Part shown: positions 34,230 to 43,267 of the stretch, one piece after another
How positions within the stretch are numbered: the first letter of the stretch is position 1
Layout of the letters: every line of letters begins with the position of its first letter
Source: Devosia sp.
GTDB lineage: Bacteria > Pseudomonadota > Alphaproteobacteria > Rhizobiales > Devosiaceae
Assembly: GCF_028290625.1 (NCBI RefSeq)
Contig: NZ_JAQGJM010000030.1
Location: 62,001-126,000, forward strand
Length of the DNA: 64,000 nucleotides
Reading direction: 5' to 3'
Made by a program: the position numbers and the translations under genes
Notes under the pieces: model-generated
Seen by the model: the letters and a program-made list of their open reading frames with translations, nothing else
What the model was told of the DNA's origin: nothing
Database searches by the model: none

Positions 34230-34242
34230 GGGACCTGCGACA
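34215..34242 (-). repeat. Right terminal inverted repeat
   Basis: Ends GACA on the + strand. Its complement begins TGTCGCAGG and reaches the TnsB-type site GATTTTGACACTGG with the same 13-bp offset as the left end. Confidence 0.9.
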
Positions 34243-34247
34243 GCAGA
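34243..34247. repeat. Target-site duplication, right copy (GCAGA)
   Basis: GCAGA follows the right transposon end and equals 25648-25652. In the empty site this pentamer would lie in the loop of a short GGTGGC/GCCACC inverted repeat (25639-25644 and 34259-34264). Confidence 0.92.
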
Positions 34248-34346
34248 TCGCTCATTCGGCCACCCGCCTCCAATCCTCCGTCGCTGGACGACATGCACCA
34301 GCGTCCTTGCTAAGCTCGGCGAACCCGATTCCAAGCCGAGCCCGCC

Positions 34347-35156
34347 ATGCAGCCCTCCAGAGATATCTCCCGCCTGATCGAAATCATGGCCGCCTTGCGC
34401 AATCCCGTTGGTGGCTGCCCCTGGGATCTGGTGCAGGATTTTTCGACCATCCGGCACTACACCATCGAGGAAGCCTACGAGGTTGCCGACGCCATCGAGC
34501 GCCAGGATCTTTCCGACCTGCGCGAAGAACTCGGCGATCTGCTGCTGCAGCCGATCTACCACGCACAGATGGCCAGCGAGGCCGGCCACTTCGACATCGG
34601 CGACGTTATCTATGGCATCACCGAGAAGCTGATCCGCCGCCATCCTCACGTCTTCGGCGACCTCGACGCCAATGATGCGGAGGCAGCCCAAGGCCGATGG
34701 GAGGCCATCAAGGCTGAGGAACGCGCCGCCAAGGCAGCGCGTAAGGGCGAGGTCATTCCTTCGGTGCTCGACGACGTGGCCGCCACCCTCCCCGCTCTGG
34801 CGCGAGCCGAAAAGCTGACCAAGCGTGCGGCTCGTGTCGGCTTCGACTGGCCCGATCTCGCCGCCGTTGCCGCCAAGGTCACCGAGGAGTTGGAGGAAGT
34901 CGCCGAAGCCGCTGCATCGGGCGACGCCGCCGCAACCCACGAGGAAATTGGTGACCTGCTGTTCGCCGTCGCCAACCTCGCGCGCCACGCTGGCGTCGAT
35001 GCCGAGGCCGCCTTGCGCGACGCCAATCAGAAATTCACCCGCCGCTTCCACCACGTCGAAGCGCGAGTGCGCGAAGACGGCGTGGTGATCGAGGCGGCAG
35101 GTCTGGAGCGCCTGGACGGCTATTGGAACGAGATCAGAGCGGCCGACAAAGCATAG
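34347..35156 (+). CDS. mazG: Nucleoside triphosphate pyrophosphohydrolase
   Basis: Hydrolyses (d)NTPs to monophosphates and pyrophosphate, cleaning the nucleotide pool. The 269-residue product has the two-repeat MazG form. The first repeat has CPWDLVQDFSTIRHYTIEEAYEVADAI and LREELGDLLLQPIYHA (the metal-binding ExxE...ExxD set); the second has VTEELEEVAEAA and HEEIGDLLFAVANLARH. It directly borders the transposon and faces hflX tail to tail. The hflX/mazG neighbourhood is conserved in Hyphomicrobiales. Confidence 0.95.
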   Translation: MQPSRDISRLIEIMAALRNPVGGCPWDLVQDFSTIRHYTIEEAYEVADAIERQDLSDLREELGDLLLQPIYHAQMASEAGHFDIGDVIYGITEKLIRRHPHVFGDLDANDAEAAQGRWEAIKAEERAAKAARKGEVIPSVLDDVAATLPALARAEKLTKRAARVGFDWPDLAAVAAKVTEELEEVAEAAASGDAAATHEEIGDLLFAVANLARHAGVDAEAALRDANQKFTRRFHHVEARVREDGVVIEAAGLERLDGYWNEIRAADKA

Positions 35157-35161
35157 CTACG

Positions 35162-36532
35162 CTACGCGTCCGAGCTGTCGATCCGCCCGTTGAACCGTTC
35201 CAGGAACGCGGTCTTCTGCCGTGGCTCGATCCGCACGACGAAACCGCTGCCTTTTTCGTTTGGCTCATCGCGCGAAATGATCTCGGCGTGGCTATGCAGC
35301 CAGCCGATATCCGCTCCGGCGCTATGTGGCACGTGCACATGGTACGTGCGGCTCTTTTCCGCCAAGCCCGCCTCGATAGCGAGTTTGAGCTGATCCAGCC
35401 CCTGCCCAGTCTTGGCCGACACCGGCACCACCGCCGATACCTTGCCGGTCGGCGTCGCCGTATTCAGCAACCCGTCCGGATCGTCGGTCGCCGACAGTAG
35501 GTCGATCTTGTTCCACACTTCGATGATCGACGTCGTGTCGGTCGACACACCGAGATCGCCCAGCACCTTGAGCACGTCCAGCGCCTGCGCCAGATGATCC
35601 TCGTTGGCGACATCGCGCACATGCAGGATGATATCGGCGTCCAGCACCTCTTCCAGCGTCGCGCGGAAGGCCGCGACCAGATCGGTCGGCAGGTCCGCGA
35701 CGAAACCAACGGTATCGCTCAGCATGATCTGCCGGCCATGCGGCAGCTCCAACTTGCGCACGGTGGTGTCTAGCGTCGCGAACAGCAGGTCCTCGGCAAA
35801 TACCCCTGCCCCGGTCAGCATATTGAAAATGCTGGATTTTCCGGCATTAGTGTAGCCCACCAAGGCCACTGTTGGCGTATCGCTGCCCTTGGCCCGCTGC
35901 TGGGCACGGGTCTTCTTGACCTTCTCCAGCCGGTCTTCGAGCAACACGATTCGGTCGGTAATCTGACGGCGATCGCTTTCGATCTGGGTTTCACCTGGGC
36001 CGCCCATGAAGCCATAGCCGCCGCTGCCGCGCTGGCGCTCCAGATGGGTCCAGGACCGCACGAGGCGACCCTTCTGGTAGTTCAGATGCGCGAGTTCGAC
36101 CTGCAACACGCCTTCGCGTGTCGCCGCCCGCTCGCCGAAAATTTCCAGGATCAGCGCCGTGCGGTCCAGCACCTTGGCGCCGGTTTCCTGCTCCAGATTG
36201 CGCTGCTGGATCGCCGTCAGCGACGCATCCACCAGCAGCAGATCGATATCCTCGGCCTTCACGCGAGCCTTAAGGCTCTCGGTATGGCCCCCGCCAATGA
36301 AGGTCGACGGCTTGACCTCGCGCACCTTGATGACCTCGGAGAACACGACATCGAGGCGGATCGCCTCCGCCAGTCCTTCGAACTCGGCCTTGCGCGCATC
36401 GATCCCGTGCTGGGAAAAGCTACCGCGCACATCGGGCACCACGAGGCCCGCCCGGGTCGCATGTTGTTGCTGGTCGATAAATGCTTTTGGGCCGCCCGGT
36501 GCGGCGGCCTCATCGTCGTCGTGTTCATCCAT
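35162..36532 (-). CDS. hflX: Ribosome-associated GTPase HflX
   Basis: Splits stalled ribosomes under stress. The 456-residue product has the N-terminal HflX nucleotide-binding domain (GGGHTESLKARVKAEDIDLLLVDASLTAIQQRNLE), a coiled linker ending in GSGGYGFMGGPGETQIESDRR, and the G domain with Walker A VALVGYTNAGKSS, the G3 motif DTVGFVADLP, and NKIDLL. A short C-terminal extension follows. It is 9 bp downstream of hfq on the same strand, the classical hfq-hflX pair. Confidence 0.96.
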   Translation of the reverse strand: MDEHDDDEAAAPGGPKAFIDQQQHATRAGLVVPDVRGSFSQHGIDARKAEFEGLAEAIRLDVVFSEVIKVREVKPSTFIGGGHTESLKARVKAEDIDLLLVDASLTAIQQRNLEQETGAKVLDRTALILEIFGERAATREGVLQVELAHLNYQKGRLVRSWTHLERQRGSGGYGFMGGPGETQIESDRRQITDRIVLLEDRLEKVKKTRAQQRAKGSDTPTVALVGYTNAGKSSIFNMLTGAGVFAEDLLFATLDTTVRKLELPHGRQIMLSDTVGFVADLPTDLVAAFRATLEEVLDADIILHVRDVANEDHLAQALDVLKVLGDLGVSTDTTSIIEVWNKIDLLSATDDPDGLLNTATPTGKVSAVVPVSAKTGQGLDQLKLAIEAGLAEKSRTYHVHVPHSAGADIGWLHSHAEIISRDEPNEKGSGFVVRIEPRQKTAFLERFNGRIDSSDA

Positions 36533-36540
36533 TGCTGGGA

Positions 36541-36792
36541 TCAGTCGCTATCTTGGTTCTGTTCGGGATCGAACAGTTGGATCGGCGCACCCGGCATGAT
36601 GGTCGAAATCGCATGCTTGTAGACCAACTGCGATTGCGCATCGCGCCGCAGCAGCAGGCAGAAATTGTCGAACCAGGTGATGACGCCCTGCAGCTTCACC
36701 CCGTTCACGAGGAAGATCGTGACCGGCACCTTCTGCTTGCGAACGTGGTTGAGGAAGGAGTCCTGAAGATTTTGTTGTTTTTCACTCGCCAT
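36541..36792 (-). CDS. hfq: RNA chaperone Hfq
   Basis: Hexameric Sm-like protein that anneals small RNAs to messages. The 83-residue product [20 protein letters not shown] has the Sm1 region ([29 protein letters not shown]) and the Sm2 signature YKHAISTI, with Gln8-type and Lys residues of the proximal face. The tail (DPEQNQDSD) is short and acidic. The start was placed at the second possible ATG to give the family N-terminus. Between hfq and ntrX a small CGTTAG/CTAACG inverted repeat (36892-36907) could be a regulatory site. Confidence 0.97.
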   Translation of the reverse strand: MASEKQQNLQDSFLNHVRKQKVPVTIFLVNGVKLQGVITWFDNFCLLLRRDAQSQLVYKHAISTIMPGAPIQLFDPEQNQDSD

Positions 36793-36976
36793 TGAGGCCT
36801 CTTCTCGCGGCATTGCATGCCGCTGTTATCATTGCCTGGGAGTGCCAGGTCTCGCCAGGGACAGCCGCCCTGCCCCCGTACAGCCAACAATCGTTAGACC
36901 GCTAACGACTATTACACAGAACACTTTTACTGCCTACCCGCGCCCCACGCATGGCACGCGCGATATTTCAGTACGG

Positions 36977-38359
36977 TCACAGACCGAGCGACTTGATCTT
37001 GCGGTGCAGTGCACTGCGCTCCATGCCGACGAACTCCGCGGTCTTGGAGATATTGCCGCCGAACCGCTCGATCTGCGCCACCAGATATTGCCGTTCGAAC
37101 ACTTCGCGGGCGTCGCGCAGCGGCAGGCTCATCAGATGTGCCGATGCGTCGGTGTCGCCTACTGTGGGCAGAACTTCGCCGATATCGGACGGCAGCATGG
37201 CGGCGGTGATGATCCCATCCTCGGGCTGCTGGTCTTTCATGAGAATCAGCAGGCGCTCGATCGAGTTGCGAAGCTGGCGCGCATTGCCCGGCCATTCCTG
37301 TGCCTGCAACACCGCCATGGCGTCGTCGCCAACCGTCAGACGCTGCAGATTGTGCATACGGCAGACCTGGTCGATGAACACATTGACCAGCGGCGGAACG
37401 TCCTCGCGGCGCTCCTTGAGCGGCGTCAACGGCAGCGGCACGATCGAGAGCCGGTGGAACAGGTCGGAGCGGAACTCGCCCGACTCGATCTGCGCCGCCA
37501 CGTTCTGCGAGCTGGCGGCGATGATGCGCACGTCGATCGGCACCGCCTGGGTGCCGCCGACGCGGGTGAAGCGATTTTCCACCAGCGTGCGCAGCAGCGC
37601 CGTCTGCGTCTGCGCCGGCAGCGTCGTCACTTCGGACAGATAGAGCGTGCCGCCATGCGCCTTCTCCAGCGCACCGACTTCGGCCCGTAGTGTCCCGGTT
37701 TTCTCGCGTACCTCGCGGCCGAACAGCACCACCGGCACTTCCTCGGGCGCGTAGAGCGAGGCGTTGATCTCTACGAATGGCGCATCGGCGCGCGGGCTGC
37801 GTTGATGGATTAGCCGCGCCACCAATCCCTTGCCGGCACCCGATGGCCCGGAGATGAAGATGCGCGAATTGGTCGGCGCTGATTTCTCGATCACGCCACG
37901 AACCTGCTGCAACGCAGGGGACGAACCCACCATGTCGCCGCTCTTGGCCGACGAACGTTCCTTGAGCTCGGCCACCTCGTTGCGCAGCCGCGTTGCCTCC
38001 ATCGCCCGCTGGGTGATGTGCAGCAGCCGGTCGATCTTGAACGGCTTCTCGATATAGTCATAGGCGCCGCGCCGGATCGCCGACACCGCCGTCTCGACAT
38101 TGCCGTGCCCCGAAATCATCACCACCGGCATGTCCGGATGCTGGCTCTGGAACACGTCGAGCAGTTGCAGCCCGTCGAGCCGCGATCCCTGCATCCAGAT
38201 ATCAAGGAACACCAGGCTCGGCCGCCGCCGCGCAATCTCGTTGAGCCCGCTATCGGCATCATGGGCCTGTCGGGTCTCGAACCCCTCGTCCTCCAGGATG
38301 CCGGCGATCAGGTCACGGATATCGTCTTCGTCGTCGATGATCAGAATATCGAGTGCCAT
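36977..38359 (-). CDS. ntrX: Nitrogen-regulation response regulator NtrX
   Basis: Response regulator paired with NtrY. The 460-residue product has a receiver domain (IIDDEDDIRDLIAGIL; phospho-Asp in LVFLDIWMQGS, about residue 53), a sigma54-type AAA+ domain (Walker A SGPSGAGKGLVARL) and a Fis-like HTH (FGGNISKTAEFVGMERSALHRKI). The GAFTGA loop is absent, replaced around LFGREVREKTGTLRAEVGAL, as known for alphaproteobacterial NtrX, which does not act as a classical sigma54 activator. Its ATG overlaps the ntrY stop by one base (TAATG). Confidence 0.95.
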   Translation of the reverse strand: MALDILIIDDEDDIRDLIAGILEDEGFETRQAHDADSGLNEIARRRPSLVFLDIWMQGSRLDGLQLLDVFQSQHPDMPVVMISGHGNVETAVSAIRRGAYDYIEKPFKIDRLLHITQRAMEATRLRNEVAELKERSSAKSGDMVGSSPALQQVRGVIEKSAPTNSRIFISGPSGAGKGLVARLIHQRSPRADAPFVEINASLYAPEEVPVVLFGREVREKTGTLRAEVGALEKAHGGTLYLSEVTTLPAQTQTALLRTLVENRFTRVGGTQAVPIDVRIIAASSQNVAAQIESGEFRSDLFHRLSIVPLPLTPLKERREDVPPLVNVFIDQVCRMHNLQRLTVGDDAMAVLQAQEWPGNARQLRNSIERLLILMKDQQPEDGIITAAMLPSDIGEVLPTVGDTDASAHLMSLPLRDAREVFERQYLVAQIERFGGNISKTAEFVGMERSALHRKIKSLGL

Positions 38360-40704
38360 TATTTGTGCACGACCGCTGCCAGCAGCGGCTCCTCCATTTG
38401 GGCGATCATTGCCTCGGTTCGCTCGGCAATCTCGCCGTCATTCGATGTCTTGTGGGGAGAACTCAGTGGCAGCGTAAAGGTGACGCAGGCACCCACGCGC
38501 CCATTGGCATCGGGTTCGGCATCCACCAGTTCGACCAGGCCACCATGCTGCTCGATGATCTTGGCCACGATGGCCAAGCCGAGCCCGGTCCCCTTTTCAC
38601 GGGTCGTCATATAGGGTTCCAGCAGGCGCTGGCGGTTATCCTTGGGCCAGCCCTTGCCATTATCCGAGACGGCAATCCTAGCATGGTTGCCCTCGATCTG
38701 GCCCTGCACAAGAATGGCAGGTTTGAAATCCGATATATCCACTGCTTCAAAAGCTTCTACCGCATTCTTGATCAGGTTGGTCAAACTCTGTGAAATCAGC
38801 CGGCTATCGAAATAGGCGTAGATCGGCATTTCCGGCAATTCGGTCTGAATGCTGATTTCCGGCAATCTTACGCTTTCCAGGAACACCGCCTGCCGCACGG
38901 TATCGCTTAGGTCAGCCACTTCCGGCGCCGCCTCAGGCATGCGAGCAAAGGCCGAAAATTCATCGACCATGCGGCCGATATCGCCCACCTGACGCACGAT
39001 GGTGTTGATGCACTTGTCAAAGACCTCGCGATCGTCCTCCAGCCGCGTACCATAGCGCCGGCGCAGGCGTTCTGCCGAAAGCTGGATCGGCGTCAGCGGA
39101 TTCTTGATCTCGTGGGCAATGCGCCGCGCCACGTCGGCCCAGGCGCTGGTGCGCTGCGCCGATTCAAGGTCAGTGATGTCGTCGAAGGTCAGCACATAAC
39201 CCTTGGATTCGGTCATCGAGCCCTCGCGGGTCAACTGCACCTGATAGGTCTTCCGGTCGGTCTCGTTGCCGAGGTAAATCTGGTCGCGCACCTGTCCTCG
39301 CCGGGCCGAGCGGGCCCGCTCGAGGATCGGCGTCAGTTGCGGCATCACCTCTTCGATGGCTTCGCCCATCATGGCGATTTCGTCGCGGCCCAGCATTTCG
39401 CCGGCGCGCGCATTGACCAGCGTCACCGCTCCGAACGGATCGAGCCCGATAATGCCGGCCGACACGCCTTCCACCACGGCTTCGGTGAATTGCCGTCTTT
39501 TTTCGTTCATCTCGCTGGCGCTTAGCAGCGCTTCGCGCTGACTCTTGAGCTGCTGCGTCATGCGGTTGAAGCGGCTGGACAGATCGCGGAAATCGCCCCT
39601 GCCCTCCTGCACCGGCACCTGCACGTCAAGGTCACCCTGGCTAACCCGGTTCGACGCGATCATCAGATTACGAATCGGGTCGACGAAGCGGTTGGCCAAC
39701 GCGATACCGGTCCACAACGCCGCCAGCAGCAGCACCACCGCCAAGCCCACATACATGATGGTGAAGGTGATCTGGAACACCAGCCGGTTGGAGGCATATT
39801 GGCGGTATTCGGTGATGTTCTCGTCGGTCAGCCGCATATATTCGAGCACTTCGGCGTCGACCGGCCTGGCCACGAACAGGAAGGTATTGTCGTAGCCGCG
39901 CAGCTTGACCACCGAGCCGACCAGATTGGTCGACCCCGGCGCGATCGACGTCGGCGTGCCCTCGACCACGCCCTGGGTAATCCCCTTCGGCAGCTTCGGG
40001 CTGGCACCCTGCACATTGATCTGCGCCCGCATCAGCGTGTCGCCGTCTTCTGAGATCAGCGACGTGAACGGCAGCGAACGCGTCACCGCCAGCGCGGTCA
40101 GGATGCGCTGGAAGCGATCGCGATCCGACTCGAAGGTGCCGCGCGCCTGCTCCAGCTCGGTCGCCACCCAGATGATATCGTCGCGCAACACCTGCGCATG
40201 TTCGAGCATGTAGGAGCGCGCCACCAGCCGCGAGCTTTCCACCATGGCCCTGGTGCGTTCGGAGAACCACTGGTCCAGCCCCTGGTTGAGCGCAATAGTC
40301 GCCACGACGGCGACGATCACCGCCGGCACGGCCGCCACCAGCGCGAACATTGTCACCATGCGGATCTGCAGCCCGGCACCCGCCTGGTTCTGCGCCCGCG
40401 CCTGCACCAACAGCATGGCCTCGGTCACCACCAGCGCGATCATCAGCAGCACCAACACGCCGGTGACGATCCAGATGATAGTCCAGACTTCTGCCGAAGG
40501 CTCGATATTGGTGGTGCCGGACAGGATCAGGAACGAGATCGACGACATCGCCACGGAGGCCAGCACCACGACGAGGCCCAGCATGCGCAGCGCACGGTTA
40601 TTCTGCACGGCAAAAAACGGCGCCCGTGGCGGCTTGGGCGTCGTCGGCGTCGTGTTGCCAATGCCCTCGATCGGTGCTGTCGCGTCGCTCATTTCAAAAG
40701 CCAA
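38359..40704 (-). CDS. ntrY: Nitrogen-regulation sensor histidine kinase NtrY
   Basis: Membrane histidine kinase. The 781-residue product has several N-terminal transmembrane helices (within about residues 33-150), a periplasmic or sensing region to about 290, another helix (FQITFTIMYVGLAVVLLLAALW), HAMP (ALANRFVDPIRNLMIASNRVSQGDLDVQVP), a PAS domain (AVVEGVSAGIIGLDPFGAVTLVNARAGEML), HisKA with phospho-His in [21 protein letters not shown], and HATPase (DNGKGWP; TTREKGTGLGLAIV). It is separated from ntrC by a PfkB-type gene, unlike the usual ntrC-ntrY adjacency. Confidence 0.95.
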   Translation of the reverse strand: MAFEMSDATAPIEGIGNTTPTTPKPPRAPFFAVQNNRALRMLGLVVVLASVAMSSISFLILSGTTNIEPSAEVWTIIWIVTGVLVLLMIALVVTEAMLLVQARAQNQAGAGLQIRMVTMFALVAAVPAVIVAVVATIALNQGLDQWFSERTRAMVESSRLVARSYMLEHAQVLRDDIIWVATELEQARGTFESDRDRFQRILTALAVTRSLPFTSLISEDGDTLMRAQINVQGASPKLPKGITQGVVEGTPTSIAPGSTNLVGSVVKLRGYDNTFLFVARPVDAEVLEYMRLTDENITEYRQYASNRLVFQITFTIMYVGLAVVLLLAALWTGIALANRFVDPIRNLMIASNRVSQGDLDVQVPVQEGRGDFRDLSSRFNRMTQQLKSQREALLSASEMNEKRRQFTEAVVEGVSAGIIGLDPFGAVTLVNARAGEMLGRDEIAMMGEAIEEVMPQLTPILERARSARRGQVRDQIYLGNETDRKTYQVQLTREGSMTESKGYVLTFDDITDLESAQRTSAWADVARRIAHEIKNPLTPIQLSAERLRRRYGTRLEDDREVFDKCINTIVRQVGDIGRMVDEFSAFARMPEAAPEVADLSDTVRQAVFLESVRLPEISIQTELPEMPIYAYFDSRLISQSLTNLIKNAVEAFEAVDISDFKPAILVQGQIEGNHARIAVSDNGKGWPKDNRQRLLEPYMTTREKGTGLGLAIVAKIIEQHGGLVELVDAEPDANGRVGACVTFTLPLSSPHKTSNDGEIAERTEAMIAQMEEPLLAAVVHK

Positions 40705-40783
40705 ACGGCTTCCTCCGCGGGAGACAACAGAGTCTGGCCCAATTTCGCCAACCCTTCAAGACAATTGTTGCCAAAATGTGACA

Positions 40784-40843
40784 CTGATGACCGGCGCCCT
40801 GCGGGCGCCAAAACATGCCTGTGGCATGTTTTGAGGTCATCAG
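40784..40843. repeat. Three-way-junction palindrome upstream of ntrY
   Basis: Outer arms CTGATGACC and GGTCATCAG enclose two tandem hairpins, GGCGCCCTGCGGGCGCC and AAAACATGCCTGTGGCATGTTTT. The 60-bp unit would form a compact cruciform or RNA junction in the gap between the PfkB gene and ntrY. No second copy is seen in the window. Confidence 0.7.
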
Positions 40844-40896
40844 GCCCGAAGAGCTATGCTCGCAGGGCCCGGACGCGCCACAAACTCGATCCCAAA

Positions 40897-41814
40897 CTAC
40901 GATGTCGTGGCGCCCTCATACACCATTCGTGCTTCGACTTCACCCCGCTTCGGCGCTCCCAACCGCCCGCCAAACGACTCACACTTGATCGCTGCAGCCA
41001 TGGAGGCGAACCGCATGATCCACTCCATCGGCCGGCCTTCGATCAGACCGAGCACGAAGGCGCCATGGAAAACATCCCCTGCCGCCAAGGTGTCGCGCGC
41101 CACAATCCTGGGAGCGGCACAATGGCGAACCTGATTGGTGTCACGGTCGCACCAATAGACGCCACCTACCCCGGCGGTCACCGCCACAAAGCTATCGAAC
41201 TGCGCCGCCAGCCGTACCACCGCCGCAGCCGGGTCCGCACACCCCGTCAACTGCTCCGCAGCCGGCTCGGACGCCACGATATGGCTCGCCAGCGGCAGCA
41301 GCAGTGCATGGGTCTCAGCCCGGGCGACATCAGCATCCAGAACCGCTGGGATCCCCGCCTGCCGCGCTGCGGTCAGCGCCTGAGCCGCCGCTAGGGGCCA
41401 GCGAACGTCCACCAGCACAGCCGAATGCGTCTGCGTCGAAATCGCTGGCATAGCCGCCGGCGCTGAAAGCAGCGCAGGATCGTAATGCGGCACGATGATG
41501 CGTTCACCGGCCTGATCGACCAAGATCGTCGCAAAAGCCGACCGTGCGCCTGAAACGGTTCGCACCGCGCCGCAATCGACGCCCTCGGCCGCAATTTCCC
41601 CGATGAGGCGTATCCCGGTAGCATCTTCGCCAACCGAAGCCCACAGCGCCACGGCACCGCCCAGCCGCGCAACGGCGGTCGCCGCGCTCGACGCCATGCC
41701 GGCCGCAATTTCCACCGCCGCGACCGGAATGAACTTCCCCGGCCCCGACGGCAGTTCCGCCATCTCGAAAATCGTATCCAGCGTCAGCGCGCCAACGCAC
41801 AGGATCGGCAGCAC
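40897..41814 (-). CDS. PfkB-family carbohydrate kinase
   Basis: A 305-residue ribokinase-like sugar kinase. LPILCVGALTLDTIFEMAELP opens the fold, AAGMASSAATAVARLGGAVALWASVGEDATG is PfkB signature 1, and DTLAAGDVFHGAFVLGLIEGR is signature 2 with the catalytic Asp in AAGD. The usual DTxGAGD is DTLAAGD here. The substrate is not evident. It starts 4 bp after the ntrC stop and so belongs to the dusB-ntrB-ntrC transcript, an unusual position between ntrC and ntrY. Confidence 0.9.
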   Translation of the reverse strand: MLPILCVGALTLDTIFEMAELPSGPGKFIPVAAVEIAAGMASSAATAVARLGGAVALWASVGEDATGIRLIGEIAAEGVDCGAVRTVSGARSAFATILVDQAGERIIVPHYDPALLSAPAAMPAISTQTHSAVLVDVRWPLAAAQALTAARQAGIPAVLDADVARAETHALLLPLASHIVASEPAAEQLTGCADPAAAVVRLAAQFDSFVAVTAGVGGVYWCDRDTNQVRHCAAPRIVARDTLAAGDVFHGAFVLGLIEGRPMEWIMRFASMAAAIKCESFGGRLGAPKRGEVEARMVYEGATTS

Positions 41815-41818
41815 GCCC

Positions 41819-43267
41819 TCACCCGTTCCGGCGGCTATGCTTGACGATCTCGATGCTGTGCGTGCGGATTTTCTTGCGCAGCGTATTGCGGTTCAGCCCC
41901 AGCAAATCCGCTGCCTTGATCTGGTTGCCGCCGCAGGCATTGAGCGCCATGGCGATCAGCGGCGCTTCGACCCGATCGATGACCCGTTGATACAACCCTG
42001 CTGGCGGCAGGTTTGGCTCATATTCGCGCAGCAACTGGCCGACATGGGTTTCGACCGCCATCGATACGTCCATCGGCCCGGCAGCTCCGGCCGCTTGGGG
42101 CCTGTCGCTGATATTGAGTTCGTTCTGCACGATCTCGGCGGAAATACTCTCATCGGCATAGAGCGCCGACAGTCGCCGCACCAGGTTTTCCAGCTCGCGC
42201 ACATTGCCCGGCCAGGAATAATTCTGCATCAGCCGGATCGCCTCCGGGGCAATCGACTTGATCGGCTCCCCCTCGCGCTGCGAGGTCTTGAGGAAATGCG
42301 TCGCCAAATCGCCGATATCGTCGATGCGCTCGCGCAGCGGTGGCAGGCGGATCGGCACCACGTTGAGGCGATAGAACAAATCCTCGCGGAACAGGCCCTG
42401 CCGGATCATCTGGCTGAGGTCACGATGGGTGGCGGCAACGATGCGCACATTGGTCTTGATCGAGGAGCGGCCCCCGACCATCGTATATTCGCCCTCCTGC
42501 AGCACGCGCAGCAGGCGGGTCTGGGCATCCATCGGCATATCGCCGATTTCGTCGAGGAACAGCGTGCCACCCTCGGCCTGCTCGAAGCGGCCCGACGAGC
42601 GCGTATTTGCGCCCGTAAAGGCCCCCTTCTCGTGCCCGAACAGTTCCGCCTCGATCAGGTCACGCGGAATCGCCGCCATATTGATCGCCACGAACGGCCC
42701 GTTGCGGCGCTTGCCGAAGTCATGCAGCGCCCGCGCCACCAGTTCCTTGCCGGTGCCGCTCTCGCCGGTGATCATCACCGTCAGGTCGGTCTGCATCAGC
42801 CGCGCCAGAGCGCGATAGATGTCCTGCATCGCCGTGGAGCGGCCGACCAGCGGCATGGTCTCGCCCGGCTCCTCGGCCTTGCGCTCCGCCCGCGTCGGCT
42901 TCTTGGCATCGGCCAGAGCCCGCGCCACCACCGACAGCACCTCGGTGATATCGAACGGCTTGGGTAGATATTCGTAGGCGCCGACTTCATTGGCGCGAAT
43001 GGCCGTCATGAACGTATTCTGCGCGCTCATCACGATCATTGGCAGGTCGGGCCGAAGCTTCTTGATCTTGGGCATCACCTCGAAGGCATTGCCATCCGGC
43101 ATCGCCACGTCGGTGATCAACACATCGCCCTCGCCCCGGCTGACCCAGTTCCACATCGTGGAAATATTGCCAGTCGGGCGCACTTCGTATCCGGCTCGCG
43201 TCAGCGCCTGGTTCAGCACCATACGGATCGCGGCATCGTCGTCGGCAAGCAGCACAACATGGCTCAT
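41819..43267 (-). CDS. ntrC: Nitrogen-regulation response regulator NtrC
   Basis: Sigma54-dependent activator of nitrogen-assimilation genes. The 482-residue product has the receiver ([18 protein letters not shown]; phospho-Asp in [12 protein letters not shown], about residue 54), AAA+ domain with Walker [15 protein letters not shown], the sigma54-contact loop [12 protein letters not shown], Walker [14 protein letters not shown], and a Fis-type HTH ([24 protein letters not shown]). The complete GAFTGA contrasts with NtrX. ATGA overlap with ntrB. Confidence 0.97.
   Translation of the reverse strand: MSHVVLLADDDAAIRMVLNQALTRAGYEVRPTGNISTMWNWVSRGEGDVLITDVAMPDGNAFEVMPKIKKLRPDLPMIVMSAQNTFMTAIRANEVGAYEYLPKPFDITEVLSVVARALADAKKPTRAERKAEEPGETMPLVGRSTAMQDIYRALARLMQTDLTVMITGESGTGKELVARALHDFGKRRNGPFVAINMAAIPRDLIEAELFGHEKGAFTGANTRSSGRFEQAEGGTLFLDEIGDMPMDAQTRLLRVLQEGEYTMVGGRSSIKTNVRIVAATHRDLSQMIRQGLFREDLFYRLNVVPIRLPPLRERIDDIGDLATHFLKTSQREGEPIKSIAPEAIRLMQNYSWPGNVRELENLVRRLSALYADESISAEIVQNELNISDRPQAAGAAGPMDVSMAVETHVGQLLREYEPNLPPAGLYQRVIDRVEAPLIAMALNACGGNQIKAADLLGLNRNTLRKKIRTHSIEIVKHSRRNG

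Larger units (their letters stand above)
25653..34242 (+). mobile_element. Tn7-like transposon inserted beside dif
   Basis: An 8590-bp element bounded by TGTC...GACA ends and flanked by a perfect GCAGA duplication. Each end has a TnsB-type 14-15 bp site (consensus CCAATTTGGCACTGG) starting exactly 13 bp in, with one more site at the left end and three more at the right. Contents: one - strand cargo gene, then a + strand operon of a GSU2403-family protein, an inactivated tyrosine recombinase, TnsA, TnsB, TnsC and TniQ, and a convergent winged-helix gene. Removing it and one duplication restores a roughly 290-bp MBL-mazG intergenic region with dif in it. All core genes look intact, so the element may be active. 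No Cas genes or CRISPR array are present. Confidence 0.96.

Noticed and set aside
25653..34242. Possibility that the element is a CRISPR-associated transposon.
   Set aside because: No Cas protein or repeat-spacer array was found between the ends; TniQ and the Xer-like protein are the only selector candidates.
36977..38359. Missing GAFTGA loop in NtrX considered as a mutation of interest.
   Set aside because: Its absence is the norm for alphaproteobacterial NtrX, so it is noted in the annotation rather than as a finding.
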